Assembly (NCBI GenBank): GCA_050696075.1
Contig: JBOGUF010000216.1
Location: 1-64,000 of the forward strand
Source of the DNA: JBOGUF01 sp050696075
GTDB lineage: Bacteria > Chloroflexota > Chloroflexia > Thermomicrobiales > UBA6265
DNA: 64,000 nucleotides
Reading direction: 5' to 3'
Under the pieces are notes generated by a model. The model saw nothing but the letters and a program-made list of their open reading frames with translations. It was not told where the DNA came from and did no database searches. Positions 24,133-33,728 of the stretch are shown here, piece after piece. Both the position numbers and the translations under genes were made by a program. Numbering within the stretch: the first letter of the stretch is position 1; each line of letters opens with the position of its first letter.

Positions 24133-25443
24133 ATGCGCGGCAAACCGCGGCGATGGTCGATCGCGCCAATGATGCTCTGTGCCCTTGCGCTCGCGTCGTG
24201 CGCGGACGACGCCACTGAACGCCGCTTCGCCAACGAGCCCCTCCCCACGGTGGACGTTGATCAGGAGTCGACCGCTCCGGCAGCGGCGATCGCATCACCG
24301 GTGTTACCACAGTCCGGTCCCGCCATCGTTTCTCCTGAGGCATTGCTCGTCGCTCGCGGCGCTCCAGGCTCATTCTTCGTGCCGACGGCAGATCGGTTAC
24401 TCGTCTTCGCGGCGGACGGTTCGAGTTCAAGGGAACTCCTGGGAGCGGAAGACGGCGCGATTCGGGCTGTTTCCACTTCGCCGAATGGCGACCGGGTCGC
24501 CGTGTTGGTTGCCGTAGACGGCGAATATCGGGTACTCATTATTTCCATCTCCGGCGAGGAGCTTCACCGTTTCGACGCGCTGCAAGTCCTGCTTCCAGCC
24601 GGCGCGACACCGGTCGCGGATGCCTCCACGGGTGCGGATCTCGTCGATTGGTCGCCTCAGGGCGATCGCGTGTTGGCGGCATTTGCCACCGGCGGCATTC
24701 TCACGATTCCGCTCGACGGCGAGCCGGCCCTGGCAATTGCTCCTGATCAGGCCGTGGCGCCGATGGATGCCGAGTGGTCGCCAGCCGGCGATGCGATTGC
24801 TTACGTGAGCCGCCCGTCCGGCGCCAGCGGCGCGGGGCTGTTCCTCGTCCATCTTTCTGAGTCGGACGGCGAGCCGGTTGAACTCGTGCCGGCGACGACG
24901 AGCGGTGGTCCGGCAGTCGTGAAATTTGCGTGGCATCCGAATGGCCGCAGTATCCTCTACACCAGGACCGGTCCGACCGGGAATGCGACGCTCGGCGGCG
25001 ACCTCTTCCAGTACACGCTTGGCGTCGGCTCGCGTCTGATTGCCTCGTCTGGCCGCGGCGGTCCAGTCGCGGGAATCACGACCTTTGCGCCGTCTCCGGA
25101 CGGGCGCGCGGTTGCCTACGCAATTGCGATCCCGAGCGAAAGCGGGCCAGCGTTCCACAGTTTATGGGTGCGGCAGATCGGCACGGACAGTCAGTTGCGG
25201 CTGCCTACGCCGGAAGGAATGGCGGTCACCGACCTCTGGTGGACTTCCGCCGGCCTCGTGATGGAGGCGGCGCCGGGACGGGCGATCGTGAGCGAAGACG
25301 ATGCGGACGCGTTCGGACTCTATCTGGCAGGCCCTAGCGACGTTACACCGATCTATGAGGAATTGCCTCCAGCGACACCGGAGGCGGGATCAGTTGCAAG
25401 CCCGGTCGCGTCTCCCGCGGCATCGCCGGCGACCGGCGACTGA
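24133..25443 (+). CDS. Lipoprotein with beta-propeller (TolB/WD40-like) repeats
   Basis: Start ATG 24133 gives a 436-residue protein with a signal peptide and lipobox LASC, so it should be exported and lipid-anchored. The body holds repeated blade motifs (VSTSPNGDRVAV, AEWSPAGDAIAY, FAWHPNGRSILY, FAPSPDGRAVAY), characteristic of TolB/PD40-type propellers. The C-terminal 30 residues are Pro/Ala/Ser-rich. The open frame extends upstream to 24046, but that would hide the signal sequence. Binding partner unknown; it is convergent with dnaX. Confidence 0.8.
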   Translation: MRGKPRRWSIAPMMLCALALASCADDATERRFANEPLPTVDVDQESTAPAAAIASPVLPQSGPAIVSPEALLVARGAPGSFFVPTADRLLVFAADGSSSRELLGAEDGAIRAVSTSPNGDRVAVLVAVDGEYRVLIISISGEELHRFDALQVLLPAGATPVADASTGADLVDWSPQGDRVLAAFATGGILTIPLDGEPALAIAPDQAVAPMDAEWSPAGDAIAYVSRPSGASGAGLFLVHLSESDGEPVELVPATTSGGPAVVKFAWHPNGRSILYTRTGPTGNATLGGDLFQYTLGVGSRLIASSGRGGPVAGITTFAPSPDGRAVAYAIAIPSESGPAFHSLWVRQIGTDSQLRLPTPEGMAVTDLWWTSAGLVMEAAPGRAIVSEDDADAFGLYLAGPSDVTPIYEELPPATPEAGSVASPVASPAASPATGD

Positions 25444-25453
25444 ATCGGCTCGC

Positions 25454-27376
25454 TTAACCGACGATCTCTTCCGCATCGAAGATATTCTTCGCCGCTTTGA
25501 GGCGCAGTTCGTCCGGGTCTTCCCCAGGCTCCGAGCCTGCTTCGCCTGAAGTCGGCGGCGTCGGTGGATCGACGTTGGACCCGTTGGGGGAAGCAGGAAC
25601 GGGCGACGGCAAGGGCGCCACCACCGAGGGTTCGATCTTCGCGACCGGAGAAGCCGGTGCTTCCTCGCCTCGCAAGATGCAGGTAATGCGGACGCGGCCC
25701 TGCACGATCCGCGAGATCACGTTTTCCACGACCTCTCGAAACTCGTCGGTATTGAGCCGGTTCCGATGAAAGGGATACGGCGACGCCAGCGTTATGAGAT
25801 CGCCCTGAACCGCGAATGGATCAGCGCACTGCAACACCGCCTCGATCTGGCGGTTCACGGCCTTGACGTCCCCCCGAATCCGCGGCCACAGATCGACGAG
25901 CTTCTCGACCGATATCTGGTCGCCGAAGGTTGTTGGCGTTTCACTTACAGTACGCGGCTCCTGTTGCGGCGCTGGCGCGGGCTGCTCCTGAGTCGTCTCA
26001 GGCGGTGAAGTCCGCGCTGGCTGGGCCGACTCGGAGGCTGGACGGCGAACTCGGTCGCGGAGCGTCGTCATGGCTACACGCTCCGGCGCCTTGACGTCCT
26101 GTTTGGCGGACGCCGGCTGGTCCGGTTGCGCTGTCGCACCCTTCGCCGCCCGATCTGACGGCGTATCGAGCACCGACTCCACGAGCGCGACCTCGAGCGG
26201 GAGTTGATTGTAGGACGAATGGCGGATCCGATAATCGATCTCGCTGAAGCGTCGCGCGAGCTGCGCCAGCTCGAGGAGATCGAATCGGCCAGCGAGCGCT
26301 TTCGCCTCGTCGTCGGCGTCGGGCGACCCACCCGCGCGCTCATGCAACAAGATCCGTAGATAGGCCACGAGCTGGCGATTAAGCTGACGAGGGTCTTCGC
26401 CCGCTTCAACTGCTGAGTTGACTGTTTCCAGGGCCAAGCGCGCGTCCCGGTCCGCTAGTGCGCGGGCGAGCGCCGTCACGCGGTCGTTTCGGCTGACGCC
26501 GAGTACGGCGCGGACCGCAACGGCGGTGATATTGACCGCCGTGCCGTCCGGCTCCACCTCGCGGTAGACGGCGAGTTGATCGAGCAAACCGAGGGCATCG
26601 CGCAGACTGCCAGTTGCCTGCCGAGCGATGACCGCCAACGCGTCGTCGTCGACTGAGAGTCCTTCGGCAGAAGCGACGGTGCGTAAGCGATCGGTCATCG
26701 ACTCGAGATTGATCCGGCGAAAGTCGAACCGCTGGCACCGGGAGACGATGGTCGCGAGGAGTTCTTCCGGATCGGTCGTCGCCAGGACGAACTTCGTGTG
26801 AGGGGGCGGCTCCTCTAGCGTCTTGAGAAAGGCGTTCGCGGCAGCGCCAGTGATTTGGTGGGCTTCGTCGATAATGTAGAACTTGGTGGTAAGTTGAGTC
26901 GGGGCATACTTGACCCGCTCGCGCAGATCCCGGATGTCGTCGATGCCGCGATTGCTCGCGGCGTCGATTTCGATGACATCGGTGGTCGCGTTTCGGGCAA
27001 TCGCTCGGCAGTTGTCGCAGGCATTGCATGGCCGATTCATTGGGTCGGGATCAAGACAATTGACGGCCTTGGCGAGGAGCCGCGCGGTCGTCGTCTTGCC
27101 CGTTCCCCGTGGACCGCAGAACAGATATGCGTGCGCTACCCGACCGAGCAGGATGGCGTTGCGCAACGTGCGGACGACGTGTTCTTGGCCGACGAGCTCT
27201 GTCGCGTCGAAGGATTGCGGGCGATACTTGCGGTAGAGCGACCGCGTTTGGGCCGCCGCCGCCATGAGGGACCCCGCCACGGCAGGACGCGCTTCACCGG
27301 CGGGCTCGCTGGGCGAGGGAGCGTCTCCATCCGCCGGTGGGCCGTCGTCCATATTGAAGAGTGAAGGCAGGCTCAT
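25454..27376 (-). CDS. dnaX: DNA polymerase III subunit gamma/tau
   Basis: DnaX is the clamp-loader ATPase that also tethers the replicative polymerase. The 640-residue protein has Walker A GPRGTGKT at 88-95, a zinc module with Cys107, Cys117, Cys120 and Cys123, DEAH-like IIDEAHQ, the SRC motif (IVSRCQRF) and a long Pro/Ser-rich tau-type C-terminal region. M1 (27376) is preceded by TGAGG; M38 (27265), directly before the conserved SLYRKYRP, is a possible alternative. No run of six or more A is visible that would drive the frameshift known in some bacteria. Confidence 0.95.
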   Translation of the reverse strand: MSLPSLFNMDDGPPADGDAPSPSEPAGEARPAVAGSLMAAAAQTRSLYRKYRPQSFDATELVGQEHVVRTLRNAILLGRVAHAYLFCGPRGTGKTTTARLLAKAVNCLDPDPMNRPCNACDNCRAIARNATTDVIEIDAASNRGIDDIRDLRERVKYAPTQLTTKFYIIDEAHQITGAAANAFLKTLEEPPPHTKFVLATTDPEELLATIVSRCQRFDFRRINLESMTDRLRTVASAEGLSVDDDALAVIARQATGSLRDALGLLDQLAVYREVEPDGTAVNITAVAVRAVLGVSRNDRVTALARALADRDARLALETVNSAVEAGEDPRQLNRQLVAYLRILLHERAGGSPDADDEAKALAGRFDLLELAQLARRFSEIDYRIRHSSYNQLPLEVALVESVLDTPSDRAAKGATAQPDQPASAKQDVKAPERVAMTTLRDRVRRPASESAQPARTSPPETTQEQPAPAPQQEPRTVSETPTTFGDQISVEKLVDLWPRIRGDVKAVNRQIEAVLQCADPFAVQGDLITLASPYPFHRNRLNTDEFREVVENVISRIVQGRVRITCILRGEEAPASPVAKIEPSVVAPLPSPVPASPNGSNVDPPTPPTSGEAGSEPGEDPDELRLKAAKNIFDAEEIVG

Positions 27377-27493
27377 GAAAAAGTTCCTCAGAGCTATGAA
27401 GCGGTTGCCCCGTCGACGGGATGTTCGTACAGGTCAGTATAGGGTTCCGCGTGTCCGTCGCTCAACCACGTTTGCCCGATAGCGGACGCGCGA

Positions 27494-28345
27494 GTGGGTA
27501 CGCTCTACGTGGTCGCGACGCCGATTGGCAATCTGGAAGATCTGAGCCCACGCGCGATACGGGTGCTCGCGGATGTGGCGCTAATCGCGGCCGAAGACAC
27601 GCGACATACTGGTCGGCTCTTGACCCGGTTCGGTATCAAGACGCCGATGGTCAGTTACCATGCCTTCAACGAACGTGCCAGGCGCGAAACGCTGCTGGAT
27701 GCGCTTGCCGTTGGAGACGTCGCGCTGGTCAGCGATGCCGGCACGCCGGGGATCGCCGATCCAGGCCAGGACCTGGTCGATGCCGCGCTCGGGGCCGGAC
27801 ACACGGTATCAGCCGTGCCAGGACCTTCGTCGTTGACCGCCGCCGCATCTGTCTCAGGACTGATCAACGGGCCGTTCGTGGCCCTCGGATTCTTGCCCCG
27901 GAAGGGACCGGACCGCGCACGCGCGCTGGCCGTGGCCGCCACAACGCGACTACCCGTAACCCTGTTCGAAGCGCCGACGCGCCTGGTGGCGACGCTGCGG
28001 GAACTTGCCGATGTCATTGGCAACCGGCCAGCCGTTGTCGCGCGGGAGCTGACGAAGCTCCATGAGGAGGTCCGGCGCGACTCGCTCGTCAATCTCGCGG
28101 AACACTACGAGCGCACCGGCGTACGTGGAGAGATCGTGATCGTGGTTGACGGTTCGGCGACCGATCGACCCGACGATGCGATCGACGATGCCGCCGTCGT
28201 CGCGACACTCCTGCGATCGGGCCTCAAGCCGAGTGAGGCCGCGCGGGAGGCGGCGCGCATTACCGGCAGGCCGCGCTCCGAACTGTACGACGTCGCACGG
28301 TCGTTAGGCGGCTGGCAGGCAGATACTAAGCGTCAATCGGGTTGA
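27494..28345 (+). CDS. rsmI: 16S rRNA (cytidine-1402-2'-O)-methyltransferase
   Basis: RsmI methylates the ribose of C1402 in 16S rRNA using S-adenosylmethionine. The 283-residue protein has the tetrapyrrole-methylase fold motifs LYVVATPIGNLEDLSPRA at the N-terminus, AEDTRHT, and VSDAGTPGIADPG. The start is GTG at 27494. It overlaps the end of rodA convergently by 13 bases and is divergent from dnaX across a 117-base gap. Confidence 0.95.
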   Translation: MGTLYVVATPIGNLEDLSPRAIRVLADVALIAAEDTRHTGRLLTRFGIKTPMVSYHAFNERARRETLLDALAVGDVALVSDAGTPGIADPGQDLVDAALGAGHTVSAVPGPSSLTAAASVSGLINGPFVALGFLPRKGPDRARALAVAATTRLPVTLFEAPTRLVATLRELADVIGNRPAVVARELTKLHEEVRRDSLVNLAEHYERTGVRGEIVIVVDGSATDRPDDAIDDAAVVATLLRSGLKPSEAAREAARITGRPRSELYDVARSLGGWQADTKRQSG

Positions 28346-29466
28346 AAGCCGAGCTTGCGCTGGCGCATGAGGATGCTCTGCATAATGCCTTCGGCGGCGA
28401 GGAAGGTCCAGAGCGACGAGACGCCGTAGCTGACGAACGGCAAGGTGATCCCGGTGACTGGCATCAAACCGACGTTCATGCCGATGTTGATGAAGGCCTG
28501 GAAGAAGAGGGCGCCGGTCACCCCGAGCGCCACGCATTGCCCAAACGAATCTCGGGCCGCCTCGGCCACCCGCAAACACCGCCAGAGCAGGATGACGATC
28601 GAGGCGAAGAGCGCGAGCATCCCCAGAAAGCCGAACATGCCGCTCGCGTGGGCGAAGATGAAGTCGGTTTCCCGCACGCGCAGCAGTTCGAGCTGGCTCT
28701 GGCTTCCGCCCTCCAGCCCATGACCGAGAAGTCCGCCGGAGCCGATGCTGATCCGGGCTTGGAAGATGTTGAATCCTTGACCGAGCGGATCGCGCTCCGG
28801 CTCGTACGAAATGAGCAGGCGCTCTTTCATGTAGGCGAAACGGGGGTCTAGGAACAAGACTTCCCAGGCGACGAGGAGCGCGGGTATCGCTACCGCGCCG
28901 ATCATGGCGAAGTAGATCTTACGGGTGCGGGCGACCACCATCATCGAAGCCCAGATGACGGCGTAGACGGCGGTCGAACCAAGGTCCGGTTCGACGAAGA
29001 CCAGCACCATCGGCACGGCGACGATGAGGATCGAAACGACAAAGTTCCCGAACTCGCTCATCGCCGAGCCGCGCGAGGAGACGAAGGCCGCCAGTGCCAA
29101 AATCGTCGCCAGCTTGCCGAACTCGGACGGCTGGAAGGAAAAGTACGGGCCAACGTCGATCCAGCGCTGGGAGCCGCCGATCGTGGTCCCAATCTGGGGC
29201 ACCAGAACGAGGACGAGCACCGCCAAGCCACCAAGATAGATGAACCACGAGAATGAGGCAAAGAAGCGGTAGTCGATGCTCGCCATGAGGAACAACACGG
29301 CAATGCCGGCGACACCGAAGACTGCCTGGCGGACGCCAAGGTTCTCGAGTGCGAGGGCGTCCTCGCCAGTCGCGCTCCAGATCGCAACCACGCCGAAGCC
29401 CATCAGGACGATCGTCGTGACGAGCATGTAGACGTCGAAGTCTTTCCATTTGCCGAGGGAGAGCAT
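28333..29466 (-). CDS. rodA: Rod shape-determining glycosyltransferase RodA (FtsW/SEDS family)
   Basis: SEDS proteins polymerise peptidoglycan glycan strands with a partner PBP. The 377-residue protein has about ten hydrophobic segments and family motifs: WSATG at the N-terminus, GSQRWIDVG...FQPSEF in the middle, and GITLPFVSYGVSS near the end. The motifs fit RodA slightly better than FtsW. It follows the HD-domain gene by 21 bases on the same strand. Presence of this enzyme implies a peptidoglycan wall. Confidence 0.92.
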   Translation of the reverse strand: MLSLGKWKDFDVYMLVTTIVLMGFGVVAIWSATGEDALALENLGVRQAVFGVAGIAVLFLMASIDYRFFASFSWFIYLGGLAVLVLVLVPQIGTTIGGSQRWIDVGPYFSFQPSEFGKLATILALAAFVSSRGSAMSEFGNFVVSILIVAVPMVLVFVEPDLGSTAVYAVIWASMMVVARTRKIYFAMIGAVAIPALLVAWEVLFLDPRFAYMKERLLISYEPERDPLGQGFNIFQARISIGSGGLLGHGLEGGSQSQLELLRVRETDFIFAHASGMFGFLGMLALFASIVILLWRCLRVAEAARDSFGQCVALGVTGALFFQAFINIGMNVGLMPVTGITLPFVSYGVSSLWTFLAAEGIMQSILMRQRKLGFQPD

Positions 29467-29487
29467 CGTATCCCTTGCTCCGCGCTG

Positions 29488-30312
29488 CTAGAGCACGACG
29501 ACTTCGTTGATCGTGATGTGGAACGCGCAGTCGAGCAACTCGGCCGCGTGCCGACTCATCAGCATGCGGGGCAGGAAGATCTCGAAGTATTGCATCACGG
29601 GCGCCATCGTGGAGTCGATCGTCAGCTCGAGCGTGATCGTCTTCTGGTCCGGCGAAACGCGCAAAAAGGAGGAGGTCGCCGCGTAGTTCACCCGGTCGTG
29701 CTGGTCGAACGTACTCGGGTCCGTATTGCGGACACGAGATCGATGCACGTCCGACTTGTCGGCGAGGATCAACGCGGCCGATACCGGGTGCACCGGTTCG
29801 CCGAGCCGGGCGCTGTCGTCCCCATGTGACCCGATGGCGCCCAGGACCACGGCGACATCCTCCGCCGCCATGCCAAGGCGATTGAGAATGGGGTAGGCGA
29901 GCATCGCGCCGGTCGCGGCGTGCCCATGCCGGCTGATGACGTTGCCGATGTCGTGCAAATACCCGGCGATGGCCGCCAGCTCCTGTTGGCGGTGGTCATA
30001 ACCGAGCAGGCGCAGCACGTTCCGGGCGATATTCGCGACCAACCCGACGTGCCGGAAACCATGCTCAGTGAAACCTAGAACGCCGAGGGTCCGATTGGCT
30101 TGCCGGATATACGCCTGGACCTCTTCGTCGGCTTTGACGACGTCCAGGGGGAGGCTCGGCTCGACGGTCGCTGCCGCGGCGGCGGTCTCCGGCTCGACGC
30201 CGGCGGAGCCGACGCGAAGTTCGTCGCCCAGCGCCTCGAATATCTCCTCCTTTTCGACTGGAGAGGTTTCGTCACGCGGCGTGACGTCGATCTGTTCGAT
30301 TCTAGCGGACAT
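29488..30312 (-). CDS. HD-domain protein (predicted metal-dependent phosphohydrolase)
   Basis: From ATG 30312 the protein has 274 residues. An HD-type core spans about residues 80-190: EHGFRH, GYLHDIGNVISRHGH and a later GSHGDDS/LADKSD supply metal-binding His and Asp residues. The C-terminal part (VSPDQKTITLELTI...) is a beta-rich extension. HD proteins hydrolyse nucleotides or cyclic dinucleotides; substrate is unknown. It lies directly before rodA and is probably co-transcribed, which hints at a link to wall synthesis or signalling. Confidence 0.82.
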   Translation of the reverse strand: MSARIEQIDVTPRDETSPVEKEEIFEALGDELRVGSAGVEPETAAAAATVEPSLPLDVVKADEEVQAYIRQANRTLGVLGFTEHGFRHVGLVANIARNVLRLLGYDHRQQELAAIAGYLHDIGNVISRHGHAATGAMLAYPILNRLGMAAEDVAVVLGAIGSHGDDSARLGEPVHPVSAALILADKSDVHRSRVRNTDPSTFDQHDRVNYAATSSFLRVSPDQKTITLELTIDSTMAPVMQYFEIFLPRMLMSRHAAELLDCAFHITINEVVVL

Positions 30313-30560
30313 GGTTGATAACTCGCTCCATAGGTGAATCGCAAGCCAGTATACGGCGCGTTTGCAACGGTGGGCCAGCAGGCGAACGAAGCGCCGCACG
30401 CCGCGCGGAACTGAGAATTGCGTTTCGGCGTACACTTCCCAATGTGCGCTTGAAAAGCGCCTAGCGATCGACCACGGGTACGCGGGAGCGTGGGTACGGC
30501 TCGGTCGTCGTCACGTTCCGGCCGGCAATGCCGGCATAGGTCTCGCGAGGGAGGTTGGCG

Positions 30561-31205
30561 ATGTTCGTCGTCAACGATCTGCTCGACGCGCTTTTGCTCG
30601 GGGCGTTCTTTTTCGGCCTTGTCTTTTCCGGGATCTCGCTCTTCCTCGGCGTGTCCGACCACGGCCTTGATCCTGACCATTCGGGACACGACGCGATCGG
30701 GCATGGTCACCACGCCCACGATGCCCTTGCGCCGATCAACGTCAGTACGGTTCTCGCCTTCCTAACTTGGTTCGGCGGCGTCGCCTACTTGGCCCGCAAC
30801 GGGTTCGAGTGGTTGACCGGATTTAGCCTGGTTTTTGGCGTCTTGGCCGGGGTTGCCGGAGGCTGGGTCGTGTTGCAGGTTCTACGCCGGTTGCGGACGG
30901 TCGAAGGAACGCTCGACCCAGCCGAAAACCGGGTCGAGGGAACCGTGGCCAGGGTGACATCGTCTATCCGTGCGGGCGGCACGGGCGAGATCGTCTATCA
31001 GATCGGGGGACGACAGCAGATCCTGCCAGCCCGCGCCGTGGACGGCCTGGCGATTCCGCGGGATAGCGAGGTGGTCATCGTCGAGCGCTCGGGAGGGTTT
31101 GCCCTCGTGCAGTCGTGGGAATCGTTTTTAGGCGAGGAGCACGCCGACCTGGCGTCCCTCGCTTCGCGATCATCGCCCCGCCCGCCGCCCGCGGTGGAGG
31201 GGTGA
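30561..31205 (+). CDS. NfeD-like membrane protein
   Basis: The 214-residue protein has a His/Asp-rich loop (DHGLDPDHSGHDAIGHGHH) between hydrophobic segments near residues 10-30, 62-80 and 88-107, and a C-terminal OB-fold-like domain (GTVARVTSSIRAGGTGEIVYQI). NfeD proteins act with flotillins, and a flotillin gene follows 80 bases downstream. ATG 30561 is chosen (GGAGG 7 bases upstream) over TTG 30555. Confidence 0.8.
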   Translation: MFVVNDLLDALLLGAFFFGLVFSGISLFLGVSDHGLDPDHSGHDAIGHGHHAHDALAPINVSTVLAFLTWFGGVAYLARNGFEWLTGFSLVFGVLAGVAGGWVVLQVLRRLRTVEGTLDPAENRVEGTVARVTSSIRAGGTGEIVYQIGGRQQILPARAVDGLAIPRDSEVVIVERSGGFALVQSWESFLGEEHADLASLASRSSPRPPPAVEG

Positions 31206-31285
31206 TCGATTACTGATCCTCGGGTTTGAGCGCCGCTGCTTCGGCATCGTTGCCGGAGCAGCGGCGAAGCGGAAAGGGAGCGCCG

Positions 31286-32833
31286 ATGGGTGCTACAGCG
31301 GTCATCATCATCGTTGTCGGTTTGGCGTTGGTCTTGATCTTCCTCATCGGGCTTGCCGCCACGATGTTCCGCAAGGTCGGGCCGAACGAGGCGCTGATCG
31401 TCTACGGTTTCGGCGGCAAAGAGGTGGTGGTTGGCGGCGGTAAGGTCGTCTTGCCCTTCGTCCAGCAGGCCGAGCTGCTTTCGCTGGAGTTGATGAGCTT
31501 TGACGTCGCGCCAACGCAGGACCTCTACACCAGTCAAGGCGTGGCGGTCAACGTCGAGGCGGTCGCGCAGATCAAGGTGCAGTCCGACCAGGAGAGCATT
31601 CTGAAAGCCGCGGAGCAATTCCTGGCGAAACCGCCTCAGGAGCGGCAGGCGTTGATCCGGCTCGTCATGGAAGGGCATCTGCGAGGCATCGTCGGGCAGT
31701 TGACGGTCGAACAGATCGTCAAAGAACCAGAGATGGTTGCCGAGCGGATGCGGGCCAACGTGGCGGACGACATCCAGAAGATGGGGCTCGTCGTCGTCTC
31801 CTTCACGATCCGAGAAGTGAAGGACAAGAACGACTACATCCTGAACATGGGGAAGCCGGACGTCGCTTATGTGCAACGAACCGCCGACGTTGCGACCGCG
31901 GAGGCCGATCGCGACACGACGATCAAACGCGCCCAAGCGATGCGCGAAGCCAAAATCGCCGAAGCGATTGCTGAGCAGGAGAAGGTGATCGCTGAAACGG
32001 CGAGCCAGACGCGCCAGGCGGAAGCGATCCGCGACCTCGAGATCAAGAAGGCCGAGTACGCCTCGACCGTCAAGGCACAGCAGGCGCAGGCCGACAAGGC
32101 GTACGAAATCCAGACCAACATCGAGCAACAGCGCGCGATTGCCGAGGAAGTCAAGGTCGAGCAGGTTCGGAAACAGGGCGAGATCGCCGTTCAAGAAGCA
32201 GAAATCCTGCGGCGCGAGAAGGAACTGATCGCAACCGTTCTCCGCGCGGCGGAGATCGAGAAGCAGCGGATCGAGACGCTGGCGGAGGCGGATCGGCAGC
32301 GCCAGGTACTACACGCCACCGGTCAAGCGGATTCGGCGCGGCTGGAAGGGCAGGCCCAGGCCGAGGTGACCAGGCTCAACGGTATGGCCGAGGCCGAGAT
32401 CATTCAGGCCAAGGGCAACGCCGAAGCGCGAGCGATGAATGTCCAAGCCGAGGCGTATCAGCTTTACAACCAGGCCGCGGTGCTCGACAAGTTACTAACG
32501 TCGTTGCCCGAGGTCGTCCGTGCCATCTCCGAACCGCTGACGAAGGTGGACAAGATCACCGTCGTTTCGACCGGCGGCGAGAACGGGCACGGCGCGGGCG
32601 TGAATCGCGTCACGTCGGATATGGCGACGATGATCGCGCAGGTGCCCGCGCTGCTTGAGTCGTTGACCGGTATCAAGATCAACGAGCTGATGCAACAGGT
32701 GCCGGCCATGCGCCAGCCCAGCGAGTCGACCAACGGACTCGCGGCAGCGGATGGCAAGACTGACGCGCATGCTGAAGACGACGAGGTATCGGCGGTCGTG
32801 CCCGCGCCGAGAGGAAGCGAACCCGAAGCATAG
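31286..32833 (+). CDS. Flotillin family protein (SPFH domain)
   Basis: Flotillins scaffold ordered membrane microdomains. From ATG 31286 (GGGAG upstream) the protein has 515 residues: an N-terminal hydrophobic anchor (VIIIVVGLALVLIFLIGLAA), an SPFH/band 7 domain to about 200 (FRKVGPNEALIVYGFGGKEV, QDLYTSQGVAVNV), then a long Ala/Glu/Gln-rich coiled coil typical of flotillin, and a C-terminal domain ending in an acidic tail. Gene order NfeD then flotillin is the standard pairing. A strong hairpin follows the gene. Confidence 0.93.
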   Translation: MGATAVIIIVVGLALVLIFLIGLAATMFRKVGPNEALIVYGFGGKEVVVGGGKVVLPFVQQAELLSLELMSFDVAPTQDLYTSQGVAVNVEAVAQIKVQSDQESILKAAEQFLAKPPQERQALIRLVMEGHLRGIVGQLTVEQIVKEPEMVAERMRANVADDIQKMGLVVVSFTIREVKDKNDYILNMGKPDVAYVQRTADVATAEADRDTTIKRAQAMREAKIAEAIAEQEKVIAETASQTRQAEAIRDLEIKKAEYASTVKAQQAQADKAYEIQTNIEQQRAIAEEVKVEQVRKQGEIAVQEAEILRREKELIATVLRAAEIEKQRIETLAEADRQRQVLHATGQADSARLEGQAQAEVTRLNGMAEAEIIQAKGNAEARAMNVQAEAYQLYNQAAVLDKLLTSLPEVVRAISEPLTKVDKITVVSTGGENGHGAGVNRVTSDMATMIAQVPALLESLTGIKINELMQQVPAMRQPSESTNGLAAADGKTDAHAEDDEVSAVVPAPRGSEPEA

Positions 32834-32878
32834 CGCCTGGGGTCGCCCTAAAGCGTTTGCGATTGCGGCATCGAGCCA

Positions 32879-32914
32879 GGGGCGGCAGACTTCTTATTGG
32901 ATGTCTGCCGCCCC
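32879..32914 (+). terminator. Terminator after the flotillin gene
   Basis: A perfect 12-bp stem GGGGCGGCAGAC/GTCTGCCGCCCC with a 12-base loop starts 46 bases after the stop; the downstream TGTCTGTGTTT is moderately T-rich. The rest of the 32834-33058 gap holds only an extended -10-like TGCTATCCT near 32983 that may serve the next gene. Confidence 0.7.
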
Positions 32915-33058
32915 TGTCTGTGTTTGAAGCTAATCGCGGGGATTGGCAGTACTGAAGGTTGCGTCCCGCCCGCCAAACCGCGTGCTATCCTTCTGATCAC
33001 GCATCCAGCGACGAAGCACAAGGTATTCGCTTGACGCCCAGGGGAGGGTAGTCAGTTC

Positions 33059-33610
33059 ATGGCAGATCAACCGTTCGACGTGCGGACGGACGGCGACGCC
33101 CAGCGCATCGGCGCCGAGGCCTTGGGCGAACCGGGTCAACGGAGATTCCGCATCCTCGCGATCATCGACGGCGAAACCCACATTGTCTGGATGGAGAAGC
33201 AACAGGTCCAGGCGTTGGGACTCGCGCTCGAACAGGTCCTCGAACAGTTGGCCGACGAGGGACCCGAACTCTCAGAGCCGAACGCTCCGCTCCAGTTCGA
33301 CCCAAACACGCGCTCGCAATTTCGCGCTGGGCGAATGGAGTTGGGCTTTGACGAGCAGCGAGACCGGCTGGTTATCATCGCCCACGACGTCGAGGACGAG
33401 AGCGACACCCCGCGATTTACCTGTCGAATCAGCCGCGAGCAAGCCAGGGAGTTCAGTGCCGAGGCGGCGGCGGTTGTGGCCGCCGGGCGACCGCGTTGCC
33501 CCCTTTGCGGCGCCTCAATGGACCCGGGTCATCATGCCTGCCCCCAGCAGAACGGGCACTTTCCGTTGCACGCGGAACCGGACGATGCCGCCGATACGCC
33601 GGCTGGCTAA
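33059..33610 (+). CDS. DUF3090 family protein
   Basis: The 183-residue protein matches the DUF3090 family known mainly from Actinobacteria and some Chloroflexota: RRFRILAIIDGETHIVWMEKQQV near the start, a central RAGRMELGFD segment, FTCRISREQAREF, and a C-terminal zinc-binding tail with CPLCG and HxC...QNGH. The role is unknown. It has its own upstream region and is followed after 29 bases by the ilv operon promoter. Confidence 0.85.
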   Translation: MADQPFDVRTDGDAQRIGAEALGEPGQRRFRILAIIDGETHIVWMEKQQVQALGLALEQVLEQLADEGPELSEPNAPLQFDPNTRSQFRAGRMELGFDEQRDRLVIIAHDVEDESDTPRFTCRISREQAREFSAEAAAVVAAGRPRCPLCGASMDPGHHACPQQNGHFPLHAEPDDAADTPAG

Positions 33611-33639
33611 AAGGCACCGTGAACTAATCGTTGTAGCGG

Positions 33640-33669
33640 TTGACACTCCGCGCGTTTTGCGCGTATCAT
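33640..33669 (+). promoter_or_regulatory. Promoter of the ilv-leu operon
   Basis: TTGACA (33640-33645), an 18-base spacer and TATCAT (33664-33669) form a good housekeeping promoter about 60 bases before the leader peptide ORF. A perfect palindrome TCACGAA-G-TTCGTGA (33689-33703) lies in the predicted 5' end of the transcript and may be an operator or an RNA-stabilising hairpin. Confidence 0.75.
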
Positions 33670-33728
33670 CGCGGCATCGTTCAAAGCGTCACGAAGTTCG
33701 TGAGCACGAGAATCGAGCACAGACGCAG

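Noticed and set aside
25454..27376. Programmed frameshift in dnaX producing gamma
   Set aside because: No A-rich slippery heptamer was seen in the coding strand, so only the full-length form is supported.
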